This document shows positions 36,422 through 48,157 of a stretch of 64,000 nt of DNA, piece after piece (position 1 is the first letter of the stretch; each line of letters begins with the position of its first letter). The notes under the pieces are model-generated. The model made no database searches. It was given only the letters and a program-made list of their open reading frames with translations, and had not been told where the DNA came from. The stretch is from Thinopyrum elongatum (lineage: Eukaryota; Streptophyta; Magnoliopsida; Poales; Poaceae), in the NCBI GenBank assembly GCA_011799875.1, contig CM022303.1, forward strand, positions 425,128,483-425,192,482, in the 5' to 3' direction. Made by a program: the position numbers and the translations under genes.

Positions 36422-37820
36422 ATGGTCTTCTTCAATGACCTCTCCTGCGGTTCCTCCTCCTCCGACGATGACTCCTTCACCACCCGGGTATGCCTCTCTT
36501 CTCTCTCTCGGGCTATGACTTGGAATGAAGGATTTTTACCCGGCGGTCGATTTGAGTCATTTCTTCCTCTTGTAGCTCCCTAGGACCATCAGTTGCAACG
36601 AATGGAGCGGGGTGGCTGAAGATCTGTCTGCTTGTTGTCACCATCAATCTCCATGCGTGAAGCGAGTTGCGTTTGAATCTGTGGACAGTGGGAGGAAGTT
36701 TCTGGCATGTGCAGAGAAGGTTAGACCCTCTTTCATTGTTACAAATCATTTGTTAGATGTGATTCAGACACTGTCACGGTCCCAACCCATTCATACCACA
36801 CCTTCAACCAAACGCATCCTAAGACAGTGTCACAGTTTGTACCTAGTATCTAAAAATGTTGCCATCTCATCAGCGGTGCCATTAGAAAATTATTTGGCAC
36901 CGCTTCAGCAGTTTGTGCAACCAACTTTGGTCCACACATCCGAGCAGCCAAGCAGTAAAATACTAAATCTTTATGGCACGAAGGAACTGGCCATCGGAGC
37001 AACTAGGTGCTCCGGAGTCCGGGTCCCTGATTTTTTTTCCGCTGCATCGGCTCGCCAGTGCAGGGCACCGGTGCGAGATGTAGCAACAGTTGTCTTTACA
37101 CCGGTTTTGGCATACATAGTGGACGGCCTTAGTGCTATTAGTTCTATGTTACTAAATTTGTGCATGTACACACCTGTTAGTATCAATTTGCTGTCATCCA
37201 AACACTGTCGCTATGCTATTGCAGTTATATTTACCTTCCTCATAAAATGTTCAATTTGTTATTTATAGTACATGAGTAAGAACTTGTAGCGTTGTTGTAG
37301 TTAATTATAGCTTCTGATGTTTCAGAATTTGGTTGTTGTCTCAGTAGCAATTAATTCATTTGCACATTGATCTTTTTGAGAAGATATGTCATAATTAACC
37401 TGTTTCTTCAGTTTTTCAAAATAAGTATTGGTGATTTTCTATGTTGCTATAAACCCATTTCCCCTACAATTGTTCCTGATCTAGTTTTAAATATTATAGG
37501 ATGAACGGAAGTGTTCTTACTTGGAGTGGATTGATCAAGAGTGGCCACAGTCTTTGAAGATGTGCCTAGCAAAGCTCTGGAGCATGTATGAGGAAGAGAA
37601 CAGAGGTAGGCTTAGAGAAAGTGTTGTCAATGCTGAAGAATATTTGAAGATGCGGGATAAAAAGAGGAAGGTGGAGAATGGGCTCATATTTTTTTAATCA
37701 GACTTTGCTAAGATGGTGTTGGCGAAGGAGGAGGCACTTTCCCAGTTGGCCAGTGCAAAACAGGTTCTTACTGAACTGAAAGCAGAGGTGGATAAGACGA
37801 GCCTGGATGATCTCGATTAG
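36422..37820 (+). pseudogene. GRF-type zinc-finger protein relic with two introns
   Basis: Three exons join in phase 0. Exon 1 is 36422-36487 (MVFFNDLSCGSSSSDDDSFT), with a GTATGC donor. Exon 2 is 36576-36719 after a CTTGTAG acceptor, with a GTTAGA donor. Exon 3 starts at 37500 after TATTATAG. Exon 2 holds CCHHQSPCVKRVAFES and SGRKFLACAEK, and exon 3 opens with DERKCSYLEWIDQEWP. Together these follow the GRF zinc-finger pattern of Cys/His pair, GR.F..C and final C...W.D. A coiled coil follows (MRDKKRKVE). A TAA at 37695-37697, right after a T7 run, stops the frame. The same frame then continues to a TAG at 37818-37820 with more coiled coil (ALSQLASAKQVLTELKAEVD). GRF fingers bind single-stranded nucleic acid in other proteins. 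A captured host gene kept with its introns is the likely origin. Confidence 0.65.
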
Positions 37821-38187
37821 GGAAATGAATATATTGTTCTTATGAAGTTGAATTAGCTATATGATGTACTGTGCTGTTTTCAGGTAGCTATTGTACTGTG
37901 ATGTTAAAATATATTTATGTGCCTGATATGAAATTGGCAAACAGCTGCTCGATATGAAATGTGAATTTGCGTAATACTGGAATTATTAATTATAAACTAA
38001 TAAACCTGCTAAATGTGTCATGGAACTTTGCAAACGGTTCTAGCAGTAAAAGCACTTGTGATGGATAGCCCAATGCCACACAGTTTTCTTCATCAAATCA
38101 TGTGTGATGTAGTTGATAAAAGCAAACGGTTAACCAAGGCAGAGCATATGTGATAGTTACACCTATCACACACGAGCCTATACATAA
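37821..38187. other. 3' flank of the GRF relic
   Basis: AT-rich 3' UTR-like sequence that grades into the right subterminal region of the CACTA element (GCAAACGGTTCTAGCAG near 38030, AAACGGTTAACC near 38125). No gene is seen. Confidence 0.4.
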
Positions 38188-38450
38188 ACCTGTGTGGGAT
38201 GTACATACGAACGGAAACGTTTTCCCTGGATTGACTTTGTGGGATATACATACGAGCGGAAACGTTTTCCCTGGATTTATTGTGTGGGATGTACACATGA
38301 ACGGAAACGTTTTCCCTGGATTGACTGTGTGGGATGTACATAAGAACGGAAACGTACTCCTTGGATTGACTGTGTGTGATATACATACGAACGGAAATGT
38401 TTTTCTAGGATTCACCGTGTGGGATGTACATACGAACGGAAACGATTGGG
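38188..38450. repeat. Right subterminal repeats of the CACTA element
   Basis: About six copies of a 42-50-bp unit: GTGTGGGATGTACATACGA, then ACGGAAACGTTTTCCCTGG, then ATTGACT. This is a different unit from the left-end repeat, although both ends share GTGTG.GAT and AACGG cores. Confidence 0.8.
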
Positions 38451-38644
38451 TTTCGATGCCTTGCCTGATTGCACATGAGCTCATTTTGCCCCAGCCTGTG
38501 TGCCAAGAGGGCCTATCCCCGACGGTTTCTGGGCCGTGTGGGAAGGACCCCCCTATCACTCACACTCACTTGGCGACGGTTCCAAATGCCGTTGCTGAAA
38601 GGGGTTAAAAACCGTTTGTATAGCACCAACGCGTACCAGTGAAT

Positions 38645-38887
38645 CCCTGTACTAGTTCATCCACAAACCTCCTCGTGAGGCCAATCCACCACCGAGTAGG
38701 AGTAGGGTATTACACCGCAAGGTGGCCCGAACCTGGGTAAACTGCCGTGTTCATCGTCTTGCCCGCTCGCACGAATCTGACAAGGTTAGGTTGTAGGGCG
38801 ACGAGTTGGTGAGCTTAGGAAGTTGAGTTCTTCACACACGCCCTAGAGTTCGAACCTTCTTGGGTCTGCAGAGCCCTGAATCTGACA
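38645..38887 (+). repeat. 5' LTR of outer Gypsy element, right part
   Basis: 243 bases from CCCTGTACTAGTTC to CTGAATCTGACA, matching the end of the 3' LTR. Together with 6747-7375 this makes 872 bases. Confidence 0.9.
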
Positions 38888-38889
38888 TT

Positions 38890-38907
38890 TGGCGCGCCAG
38901 GTAGGGG
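38890..38907 (+). other. Primer-binding site of outer Gypsy element
   Basis: TGGCGCGCCAGGTAGGGG begins two bases after the LTR end. TGG at this position is the usual complement of a tRNA 3' CCA. I do not assign the tRNA. Confidence 0.6.
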
Positions 38908-38958
38908 CGTGTTGAAGTCCTTCTTCCATTTCCGCCTCGCTCCAGCTCCGTCGCTCCC

Positions 38959-40448
38959 ATGGCCGACGCACGCTATGTCCGCGCCGAGCGTCGGGCCGCT
39001 CGCGTTACCCAGACGGCGCATGTGGACAACGACGCTCCTCGCCGCCCTGCTTCCCCAGTGGCCAACGCCGCCATTGACCCTGCTGCTCATGAGCAGCAGG
39101 ATTCGTCGCTGCCACCCTCTGTGCGGCGCGATGGCTGCACCGCCACTCCGTCGCCCACTCCAGCCACAGCGTCGTCCTCTCATGCTCGCTGGGGGCCGGC
39201 GAACGCGCAGGCTGCGCTGCTCATGGCACGCGAATTCCTGCGTTACCGTCCTGCCAACGACCTCTACGACGACTGGCTTGGCCACATCGTTGAGCTCGTT
39301 AACGCCGCCGGGGAGGCCCCGACGCCGTCCCGTTCGCTCCTTCCCCCGCCATCCCAGGCTGGTGACGTGGCCCATGGCGCTCCTCCTCCACCTCCTCGGC
39401 GTGACGCCGACCAGGAACCCAGGCGCAACGCGCCCCCGCTCGACCCACGGCGCGGAGCGCTGACCGGGGATGAAGCAAGCTGCCAGGTGGTGCAGCGATC
39501 GCAGGCCGGGGCCCGCGCGCTCCCAGTGCCCTAGCGTCAGCACCAAGGCCTTGCACCACCGGAGCACGTGGTGCATGGGAGTCAGGACCATGCTCTCCCC
39601 GTGTGCGCTGCACTTGTAAGCATGGCGGGTTGCCGCGCCTACACTCTGGAGCTGTGTTGTGTCATATGGCCCGGCAAGTTTAAGCCGGATCTGCCTCCAT
39701 GCTACGATGGCACGCCCGACCCTACGGAGTTCCTCCAGCTCTACGCACTGAGCATCGAAGCGGCAAGTGGTGACGAGAAGGTCATGGCGAACTAGTTCCC
39801 CATGGCCCTCAAGGATGGTGCGTGCTCTTGGCTCATGAACCTCCCGGAGGGGTCGATTTCTTCCTGGGACGAGCTTCGCGAGCGCTTCATCGCCAACTTC
39901 CAGGGCAACCGAGACCATGCTCCCATAGTGGCCGACCTGCGGCGCATGAAGCAGCAGCCCGGAGAAACTCTGCACAAATACATCCAGCGCTTCATGAGCA
40001 TCCACCTCAAGATCCCAAAGGTGTCAGACGAGGCCATCATCTCGGCGTTCACTGATGGCGTCCGGGATGTCAAGATGAAGGAGGAGCTCGCCATCCGTGA
40101 GGACCTATGTTCGGCCCTGGAGATGTTCAATCTGGCGACCAAGTGCACGAGGGCCTCTCCCTCCTCGAGTTGCCCAAGGTCGATCCTAAAGACAAGAAAG
40201 CCAAGGCCAAGGAGGTAAAGCGCAAGGGCCCCGCTGTGCTCGCGGCCGAGCCTGAGATGAAGCGCGACCGTGACCACGACGAGCCCCCGAGGGGCAACCG
40301 CCCATTCTGCATCTTCCACAACGTTCACAGCCACAATACCAACGACTGCCAGGAGCTCAGGGCGCTCCATGACGGGCGCCTCGGCCGCCGCCCCGAGCGC
40401 GGCGACCGCGGCTACGACCGTGGAGGAGACCGTGGAGGAGGCCGCTAG
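38959..40448 (+). pseudogene. Gag-like polyprotein remnant of the outer Gypsy element
   Basis: The ATG at 38959 opens MADARYVRAERRAARVT. One frame runs to 40218, with stops at 39532-39534 (TAG) and 39793-39795 (TAG). The retrotransposon gag core is recognisable at KFKPDLPPCYDGTPDPTEFL, ALKDGACSWLMNLPEGSI and SWDELRERFIANFQGN, then MKQQPGETLHKYIQRF. Around 40150 the frame shifts by one. The second frame carries a Lys-rich linker and a zinc-knuckle-like CIFHNVHSHNTNDC, then an Arg/Gly-rich segment ending at a TAG (40446-40448). The frame then continues in short DQPRED repeats towards the protease. In function, Gag would package the element RNA. Two stops and a frameshift make this copy inactive. 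Confidence 0.8.
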
Positions 40449-40667
40449 GACAACCACGACCCCCGTCAGGACTGGCGTGATCAGCCTCGTGAGGACCACT
40501 GGCAGGGACAGCCTCGCGACGGTACTTGGCGAGACCAGCCTCGTGAGGACCGCCCTCAGGGCAATGCCGACCTCCCTCCGCTGCCTCCGCCGCTAAGGAG
40601 GAACGACGACAATCGGTAGGAAGACGGGGCTGGGGGCTTCCAGGAGCCTCGGGCGATCGCTTGCATC

Positions 40668-41423
40668 TTGGGTGGCGCTCAGGCCCCCGCTTCACATCAC
40701 ATCTTCAAGCAATTCTCGCGTGAAGTGAACACGGCCCTTCCGAAGCTTGAAGCAACGCGCCCTCTCAGGTGGTCGAAGCATGCCATCACCTTCGACTCCA
40801 CAGACCAACTTAAGTGCTTCGCCACCGCGGGCGTGCTCCCGATGCTTTGCACGCCCACCATCAGCAATGTCCTTGTTACCAAGACCCTCATCGACGGTGG
40901 GGCAGGGCTCAACGTCCTCTTCGTCAAGACATTTGAGACGCTCCAAGTGCCCTACGATCAGCTCCTACCCACCAAGCCTTTCTCAGGGGTGACCGATGGT
41001 TCTACCATCCCCCTGGGCCAGGTGCATCTCCCAATCACCTTCGGCAAGTGCGACAACTACCACACCAAGCTCATCGACTTTGACGTCACCCGCATCGGCC
41101 TCCCGTACAACGCCATCCTTGGGTATCCGGCCCTTGCCAAGTTCATGGTGGCAACTCACCATGGTTACAATGTCCTCAAGATGCCGGGATGCGGCGGCAT
41201 CATCACGGTCGCGTGTGACAAAAAGGATGCGGTGTGCTCCCTCGAGCGCGCCTACCAGGCTGCGGCGGTCGAGAACTCTGATGACGAAGGCGCCATCCCG
41301 CCTCCTGAGGCCTTCCCCAAGAAGAAGAAGCAGCTCCTCAGGAGCCGTCAAGAGGCTGGGGCGCCTGTCGATGGTGCCTCAGGCCCCGCGCCCACTGATG
41401 GGGCGCCCTTCCTGTCCGCATAG
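40668..41423 (+). pseudogene. Aspartic protease (retropepsin) region of the outer Gypsy element
   Basis: An open stretch of about 250 codons lies in the same frame as the downstream gag segment. The catalytic motif appears as LIDGGAGLNVLF; family members usually have Ser where this copy has the first Ala. The flap and second half follow (PFSGVTDGSTIPLGQVHLPI, LPYNAILGYPALAKFMVATH), ending in a Pro/Ala-rich tail. The ILGYPALAKF motif is typical of Tat/Retand-clade Gypsy elements. The enzyme would cleave the Gag-Pol polyprotein. Stops upstream in the same frame mean it is no longer translated as part of a full polyprotein. Confidence 0.8.
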
Positions 41424-41589
41424 GAAGGCGCGCCCGGCGCCCCCCCAGGATGGGCTCGGGGGCTCTCGTTTGGAGGCCTCTGACCTGACCGGCACGACGA
41501 GGGAGGCACTCGGGCACCACTTGGGGGCGTGCCTCGCCCCCCCTCCCCCGTGAGTAAGGCGCGAGGCACCAAGCACGCGGGAATTCATC

Positions 41590-41967
41590 ACCAGGGCAAT
41601 CGAGGAACTTCAGGAGGCGCGAGCCATGCGCGGCGAGCATCGCCCTGCACCACCCAGTGCAGCTACCGCCCCTGACGCGGGCGGTGAGCTGCGTGTCTGC
41701 ATCAACATCCCGGGCCTCAACAGGGCCGCTTCTCAGGAGCTCTTTTGGCCATCGCGCATCGGCCGAAGTGGGGGCTACCCCCACAACTACGTCTGCATGC
41801 CTTTCGGCCCACTGAACGCGGGTGCCACGTTCCAGCGCCTCGCACAGCGGGCAATGGCGTCTCATGAGGCCAGGCGAACGGCGGTCATGCCTCAGGATGT
41901 CCTCGACCCTCATGAGTCCCCCGGGCCTCACGATCTTTCTGAGTCTCCAGAGCTGCCGGGCTCATGA
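41590..41967 (+). pseudogene. Short reverse-transcriptase remnant
   Basis: NYVCMPFGPLNAGATFQRLA matches the RT stretch that normally reads MPFGLKNAGATYQR. It is preceded by a shortened fragment (RVCINIPGLNRA) where the palm domain and the YVDD box should be spread over far more sequence. The frame differs from that of the protease, and the region ends at 41967. The rest of RT, RNase H and integrase are absent, so the element depended on a partner. Confidence 0.6.
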
Positions 41968-43265
41968 GGAGCGGTCTCTATGGCGCGCGTCTTCATCTTC
42001 CACAATGCCTCTACAACATCGGTGCCAGGTGACCTTTTGGTTTGTTCAGTTGAGGGTGCCCGTCGGGCAGCATTGTCCTCAAGCTGTCAGGGACCGCTTC
42101 CCCTAGTAACGCTATTTCGGTTCATGTATACTGGATTGATTATGTCTCGCGAGTTATTCTGACTTTTGACCTTGCGGTCGGTTGAGCGTTACCCCTGGAG
42201 CCGCCCTTATGGGCCTCGCGTGTTGGCAACTCTCCTCTCGAACGTCCCGTGTGAGGGGGCTACCAGGCACGGCGCTGTGCTCGGGTCCGTCCGTGCAGCG
42301 CTGATAAATCTAAGAGACTGAGCTCTGGCTCACGGGCCAGCCCCATGCACGTCACCTCACCAGGTCCTTAGTGCCTGCGACTTCCCACGGAACGACCGTG
42401 AGCGGATCAGCAAGCGCGCGTCGCCCATTATGTTTAATGATTAACTGACCCCCAGGAACTTTAGGGGGCAGGGCCTCATGGCCACGTCAGCCCCAACATT
42501 TTGCGAAGGCTAAGTAAAAGTCGCCCCGATCCTCGCGGGTCATCGGGCACAACCCTCGCCAAACACTCTCGCGGGACGGGCCGTTCCTCTCTTGCGCGAA
42601 TCGCTTGCATGTTAAAAGGGGGCTCCTGAGCATCGTGTCTCTAGAGCTCCTACTGGCTCTTGGGCCCTCACCCCCTGGCCTTGACCACGGCATCACGACC
42701 TGGCATACCTGTGGCAGCTGAGCTTGCCCGAGGGCCGGGACCTGAGAACGTAGAGCATTATGGTGAGCAAGGGAAGAGGAGCCGCCGGTCTCGTGGGGGA
42801 GATGCAGGAAAAAAGGGAACATGCATGGGGTGGAGAGTCCCAAAGGAGCCCGCCACCACAGTGAAAGAACCGCCGCAGACGATGACCTCGCCAAGCTAAG
42901 TTATCCTGCGCATACTGGCACGAGTTTGGCCGCTAACCTTTCATCTTTTGATGGCCCCGCTTGGGCAAAGGACCCCCCTTTTTTTAGTCTCTCGTTAGCC
43001 GCTTGAGCGTCAAGGGGGACCCCTTGAGCATCGCGCCTTAGGGGCTCTTACCGGACCTCGGGTCACTCACCTCCTGGCCTTGCACACGGCATCGCGACCT
43101 GGCATACCAGCGACGGCTGAAGCCACCTGGGAACTGGGTCCTGTCGACGTAGAGCAACACACTGTCGCGAGAATCAAAGGGGGACCGGCGCCTAATCGAG
43201 GAATGCGAGCGTGGACAAGAGTGTGAACTAGAAGCATTAAAATAAATGCGCAAGCGCCATGATTC
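41968..43265. other. Noncoding 3' internal region of the outer Gypsy element
   Basis: No supported coding sequence. Two diverged copies of a ~130-base segment (about 42615-42730 and 43012-43130) share GAGCATCG, GGGGCTCTTAC-type words, CTCCTGGCCTTG, ACGGCATC and CGACCTGGCATACC. Long noncoding 3' regions with repeats are common in Tat-clade elements. Confidence 0.55.
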
Positions 43266-43550
43266 TTACACACCCCCTCGGAGCCCTTCATGATTCAGAT
43301 ACAGGAAACAAAAGAAAAAGACCGGCGGCGGCCGTTGCTCAGGAGGTGCAGGCCCTGGCATTGTGCCCCCCTCTCTAGGCCCAAGCACAACGGCGCGGCC
43401 GCTCGGTGTAGTCGTCGTCGCTGGAGCTCTCCCCGGAGGGGGGGGGGCGCTGCTGCTGGAGGTGTCGCGGACAAGTCCAAGGGCAAGTTCACCGCCGATG
43501 GCCTCGCCGCCTTGGCAGCCCCCGTTGCCCGCAGATGTATCACCACCACG
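43266..43550 (-). pseudogene. Antisense gene of the outer Gypsy element, downstream part
   Basis: This is the C-terminal part of the minus-strand gene that begins at 51868. Removing the Athila-type insertion and one GCCGA copy joins 51251 to 43550 without changing frame. The chain then reads through RGGDTSAGNGGCQGGEAIGG, an S-rich and P-rich linker, and ends HEGLRGGV at 43266. The composition is Gly/Pro/Thr-rich with no recognised domain. Confidence 0.55.
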
Positions 43551-43555
43551 GCCGA
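43551..43555. repeat. Target-site duplication GCCGA of the Athila-type element, left copy
   Basis: GCCGA precedes TGCTACTTC here, and GCCGA follows GACGTATCA at 51251-51255. Confidence 0.9.
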
Positions 43556-45233
43556 TGCTACTTCTTGAGCTTGCGTTGGTTTTTCCCTTGTAGAGGAAAG
43601 GGTGATGTAGCAAAGTAGAGATAAGTATTTCCCTTAGTTAGAGAACCAAGGTATCAATCCAGTAGGAGACAACGCACAAATCACCTAGCACCTGCACAAA
43701 CAATCAAACAACTTGCACCCAACGCGATAAAGGGGTTGTCAATCCCTTCACGGTTACTTGCAAAAGTGAGATCTGATAGAGATAGGTAAAGCTAAACAAA
43801 AGATAAAGTAAATATTTTTGGGTTTTTTGGTTTATAGATCTAAAAATAAAAGATTGCAAAATAGTAGATCGGAAAGTAATATGATGGAAAATAGTAGATC
43901 GGAAACTTATATGATGGAAAATAGTAGATCAGAAACTTATATGATGGAAAATAGTAGATTGGAAACTTATATGATGGAAAATAGACCCGGGGGCCATAGG
44001 TTTCACTAGAGGCTTCTCTCAAGATAGCAAATAATACGGTGGGTGAACAAATTACTGTCGAGCAATTGATAGAAAAGCGCAAAGTTATGACGATATCCAA
44101 GGCAATGATTATGAAATATAGGCATCACGTCCGTGTCAAGTAGACCAAAACAATTCTGCATCTACTACTATTACTCCACACATCGACCGACTCCTGCCTG
44201 CATCTAGGGTATTAAGTTCATGAAGAACAGAGTAACGCATTAAGTAAGATGACATGATGTAGAGGAATAAACTCAAGCAATATGATGTAAACCCCATCTT
44301 TTTATCCTCGATGGCAATGATACAATACGTGCCTTGCTGCCCCTACTGTCACTGGGAAAGAACACCGCAAGTTTGAACCCAAAGCTAAGCACTTCTCTCA
44401 TTGCAAGAAAAACCAATCTAGTTGGTCAAACCAAACCGATAATTCGAAGAGAATTACAAAGATATCAAATCATGCATATAAGAATTCAGAGAAGATTCAA
44501 ATAATATTCATAGATAAGCTGATCATAAATCCACAATTCATCGGATCTCGACAAACACACCGCAAAAGAATATTACATCGGATAGATCTCGAAGAACAAC
44601 AAGGAGAACATGGTATTGAGAATCAAAGAGAGAGAAGAAGCCATCTAGCTACTAGCTATGGACCCGTTGGTTTGAGGTAAACTACTGACGCTTCTTCGGA
44701 AGGGCAATAGAGTTGATGTAGAAGCTCTCCGTAATCGAATCCCCCTCCGGCAGGGTGCCGGAAAAGGTCCCTAGATGGGATCTCACGGGTATAGAAGGTT
44801 GCGGCGGTGGAAAAGTCTTTTCGTGGATGCTTCTGGTGGTTTGGGAACATATGTGAATATATAGGCGAAAGAATTAGGCCAGGAGAGTCACGGGGGGCCC
44901 ACAAGGCAGGGGCGCGCCCTACCCCCCTGGGCGCGCCCTCCACCCTTGTGGCTGCCTCGTGGCTCCTCCGACTTCATCTCCAAGTCTCTTGGGTGTCTTC
45001 TGGTCCAAGAAAAATCATCGCGAAGGTTTTATTCCGTTTGGACTCCATTTGGTATTCCTTTCCCACGAAGCTAAAAAAACAAGGAAAAAATAGAAATTGG
45101 CACTGGGCTCTAGGTTAATAGGTTAGTCCCAAAAATAATATAAAATAGCATATTAATGCATATAAAACATCCAAAACAGATAATATAATAGCATGGAACA
45201 ATAAAAAATTAGAGATACGTTGGAGACGTATCA
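43556..45233 (-). repeat. 3' LTR of the Athila-type element
   Basis: 1678 bases. It contains a 30-base minisatellite (GATGGAAAATAGTAGATCGG unit, about four copies) at 43880-43990 and a TATA-like CCTATATATTCAC on the minus strand near 44855. Confidence 0.88.
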
Positions 45234-48157
45234 AGCATCCCCAAGCTTAATTCCTGCTCGTCCTCGAGTAGGTGAATGATAAAAACAGAATTTTTGATGT
45301 GGAATGCTACATAACATATTTATCCATGTAATTTTCTTTATTGTGGCATGAATGTTCAGATCCATAAGATTCAAAACAAAAGTTTAATATTGACATAAAA
45401 ACAATAATACTTCAAGCATACTAACAAGGCAATTATGTCTTCTCAAAATAACATGGCCAAAGAAACCTTATCCCTACAAAATCATATAGCCTGGCTATGC
45501 TCCATCTTCATCACACAAAATATTCAAATCATGCACAACCCCGATGACAAGCCAAGCAATTGTTTCATACTTTTAGTGTTCTCAAACTTTTTCAACTTTC
45601 ACGCAATACATGAGCGTGAGCCATGGACATAGCACTATAGGTTGAATAGAATATGGTGGTTGTGGAGAAGACAAAAAATAAGGAGATAGTCTAACATCAA
45701 CTAGGCGTATTAACGGGCTATGGAGATTCCCATCAATAGATATCAATGTGAGTGAGTAGGGATTGCCATGCAACAGATGCACTAGAGCTATAAGTGTATG
45801 AAAGCTCAAAAGAAAACGAAGTGAGTGTGCATCCAACTTGCTTGCTCATGAAGACCTAGGGCAATTTGAGGAAGCCCATCGTTGGAATATACAAGCCAAG
45901 TTCTATAATGAAAATTTCCCACTAGTATATGAAAGTGACAAAATAGGAGACTCTCTATCATGAAGATCATGGTGCTACTTTGAAGCACAAGTGTGGAAAA
46001 AGGATAGTAGCATTGCCCCTTCTCTCTTTTTCTCTCATTTTTTTCTTTTTCTCTATTTTTTTGCTTGGCCTCTTTGGCCTCTTTTTTTAATTTCGTCACA
46101 TGGGACAATGCTCTAATGAAGATCATCACACTTTTATTTACTTACAACTCAAGAATTACAACTCGATACTTAGAACAAAATATGACTCTATATGAATGCC
46201 TCCGGCGGTGTACCGGGATGTGCAATGAATCAAGAGTGACATGTATGAAATAACTATGAAAGGTGGCTTTGCCACAAATACGATGTCAACTACATGATCA
46301 TGCAAAGCAATATGACAATGATGAAGCGTGTCATAATAAAACGGAACGGTGGAAAGTTGCATGGCAATATATCTTGGAATGGCTATGGAAATGCCATAAT
46401 AGGTAGGTATGGTGGCTATTTTGAGGAAGGTATATGGTGGGTGTAAGGTACCGGCGAAAGTTGCGCGGCACTAAAGAGGCTAGCAATGGTGGAAGGGTGA
46501 GAGTCCGTATAATCCATGGACTCAACATTAGTCATAAAGAACTCACATACTTATTACAAAAATTTATTAATCATCGAAACAAAGTACTACGCGCATGCTC
46601 CTAGGGGGATAGATTGGTAGGAAAAGACCATCGCTCGTCCCTGACCGCCACTCATAAGGAAGACAATCAAAAAATATCTCATGCTCCAACTTCGTTACAT
46701 AACGGTTCACCATACGTGCATGCTACGGGACTCACAAACCTTAACACAAGTATTTCTCCAATTCACAATTACTCACTAGCATGACTCTAATACCACCATC
46801 TTTATATCTCAAAACAATCATAAGGAATCAAACTTCTCATAGTATTCAATGCACTTTATATGAAAGAATATCCCTCTTGGATGTCTATCATATTAGGACT
46901 AAATTCATAACCAAAGCAAATTACCATGCTGTTTAGAGACTCTCAAAATAATATAAGTGAAGCATGAGAGTTCAATAATTTCTATAAAATAAAACCACCG
47001 CCGTGCTCTAAAAAGATATAAGTGAAGCACTAGAGCAAAATTGCCTAGCTCAAAAGATATAAGTGAAGCACATAGAGTATTCTAATAAATCACGATTCAT
47101 GCATGTCCCTCTCAAAAGGTGTGTATAGCAAGGATGATTGTGGCAAACTGAAAATCAAAGACTCAAATCATACAAGACGCTCCAAGGAAAACACATATCA
47201 TGTGGTGAATAAAAATATAGCCTCAAGTAAAGTTACCGGTAGACGAAGACGAAAGAGGGGATGCCTTCCGGGGCATCCCCAAGCTTAGGCTCTTGGTTGT
47301 CCTTGAATATTACCTTGGGGTGCCTTGGGCATCCCAAGCTTAGGCTCTTGCCACTCCTTATTCCATAGTCCATCAAATCCTTACCCAAAACTTGAAAACT
47401 TCACAACACAAAACTCAACAGAAAATCTCATAAGCTCCGTTAGTATAAGAAAATAAATCACCACTTTTGGTACTATTGTTAACTCAATTCCTTATTTATA
47501 TTGGTGTAATATCTACTATATTCCAACTTCTCCATGGTTCATACCCCCCGATACTACCCATAGATTCATCTATACCAATATAAAAAGACCCAAAGGGGCA
47601 GATCCAACAAATCCTGGCCGCCAAATCAGGTCAATCGAACGACTCGGGCTGCTCCAATGGTGAGCGCTCAACATGTTTAGTGTGCAGTTAATATCATACC
47701 AAAAATTAATGCCAATGCTAATCACATAATTAATATGCAAATAATATGCTACCTAATATCAACGTGCATTGCAGGTACACATTTGTCAAAAACAGAATAG
47801 TCTGCGAAGATCCGAATTGTTCTAATACTTCTGTAACTCCAAAAATTCTGAAAATTAAGGACAACAGAGGAAATTGGTATATCAATCTCGTGTAAAACAC
47901 TCAGGGTTTTTCAACACTCCAGTGAATTATTAAAATTCTGTGACTGGACACAAAAGTTTCTGTTTTTCAGCAAGATCAAATCAACTATCACCGTAAGTCA
48001 TCCCAAAGGTTTTACTTGGCACAAACACTAATTAAAACACAAAACCACATCTAACCAGAGGCTATATGAATTATTCAAAGTAAAACAGGAACAAAAAGCA
48101 AAAACAAAAATAAAATTGGGTTGCCTCCCAACAAGCGCTATTGTTTAACGCCCTTAG
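45234..48157 (-). other. Noncoding 3' internal region of the Athila-type element
   Basis: The polypurine tract AAGCTTGGGGATGC (minus) sits at the LTR edge. A partial copy of the same CCCCAAGCTTAGGCTCTTG word occurs twice near 47275 and 47335. Beyond that only short, broken frames are present. Pol genes expected here in a full element are missing. Confidence 0.6.

Larger units (their letters stand above)
7376..38641. mobile_element. Giant non-autonomous CACTA (En/Spm-type) DNA transposon carrying a satellite array
   Basis: The 31,266-bp element starts CACTACTGCAGGATG and ends ACGCGTACCAGTG, the reverse complement of CACTGGTACGCGT. It is flanked by a 3-bp AAT duplication, as En/Spm elements make. 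The empty site exists in the 3' LTR of the host retroelement, which fixes both ends to the base. Contents from left to right: subterminal repeats with GTGTGCGAT and AACGGTT words, a 5S-like segment and hairpin, a plus-strand frame (8573), a minus-strand frame (10311), 24.4 kb of ~505-bp satellite, a coiled-coil frame (35270), a GRF zinc-finger relic (36422-37820), and subterminal repeats with GAACGGAAACG words. I see no transposase domain. The terminal inverted repeats match only over their first bases, so the ends may have diverged or come from a composite. Confidence 0.85.

Noticed and set aside
38150..38608. Long frames across the right CACTA subterminal repeats
   Set aside because: The peptides are simple translations of the 42-50-bp repeat on both strands.
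43840..44100. Tyr/Phe-rich or MENSRSETY repeat peptides in the LTRs
   Set aside because: They come from the 30-bp minisatellite inside both LTRs and do not represent a gene.
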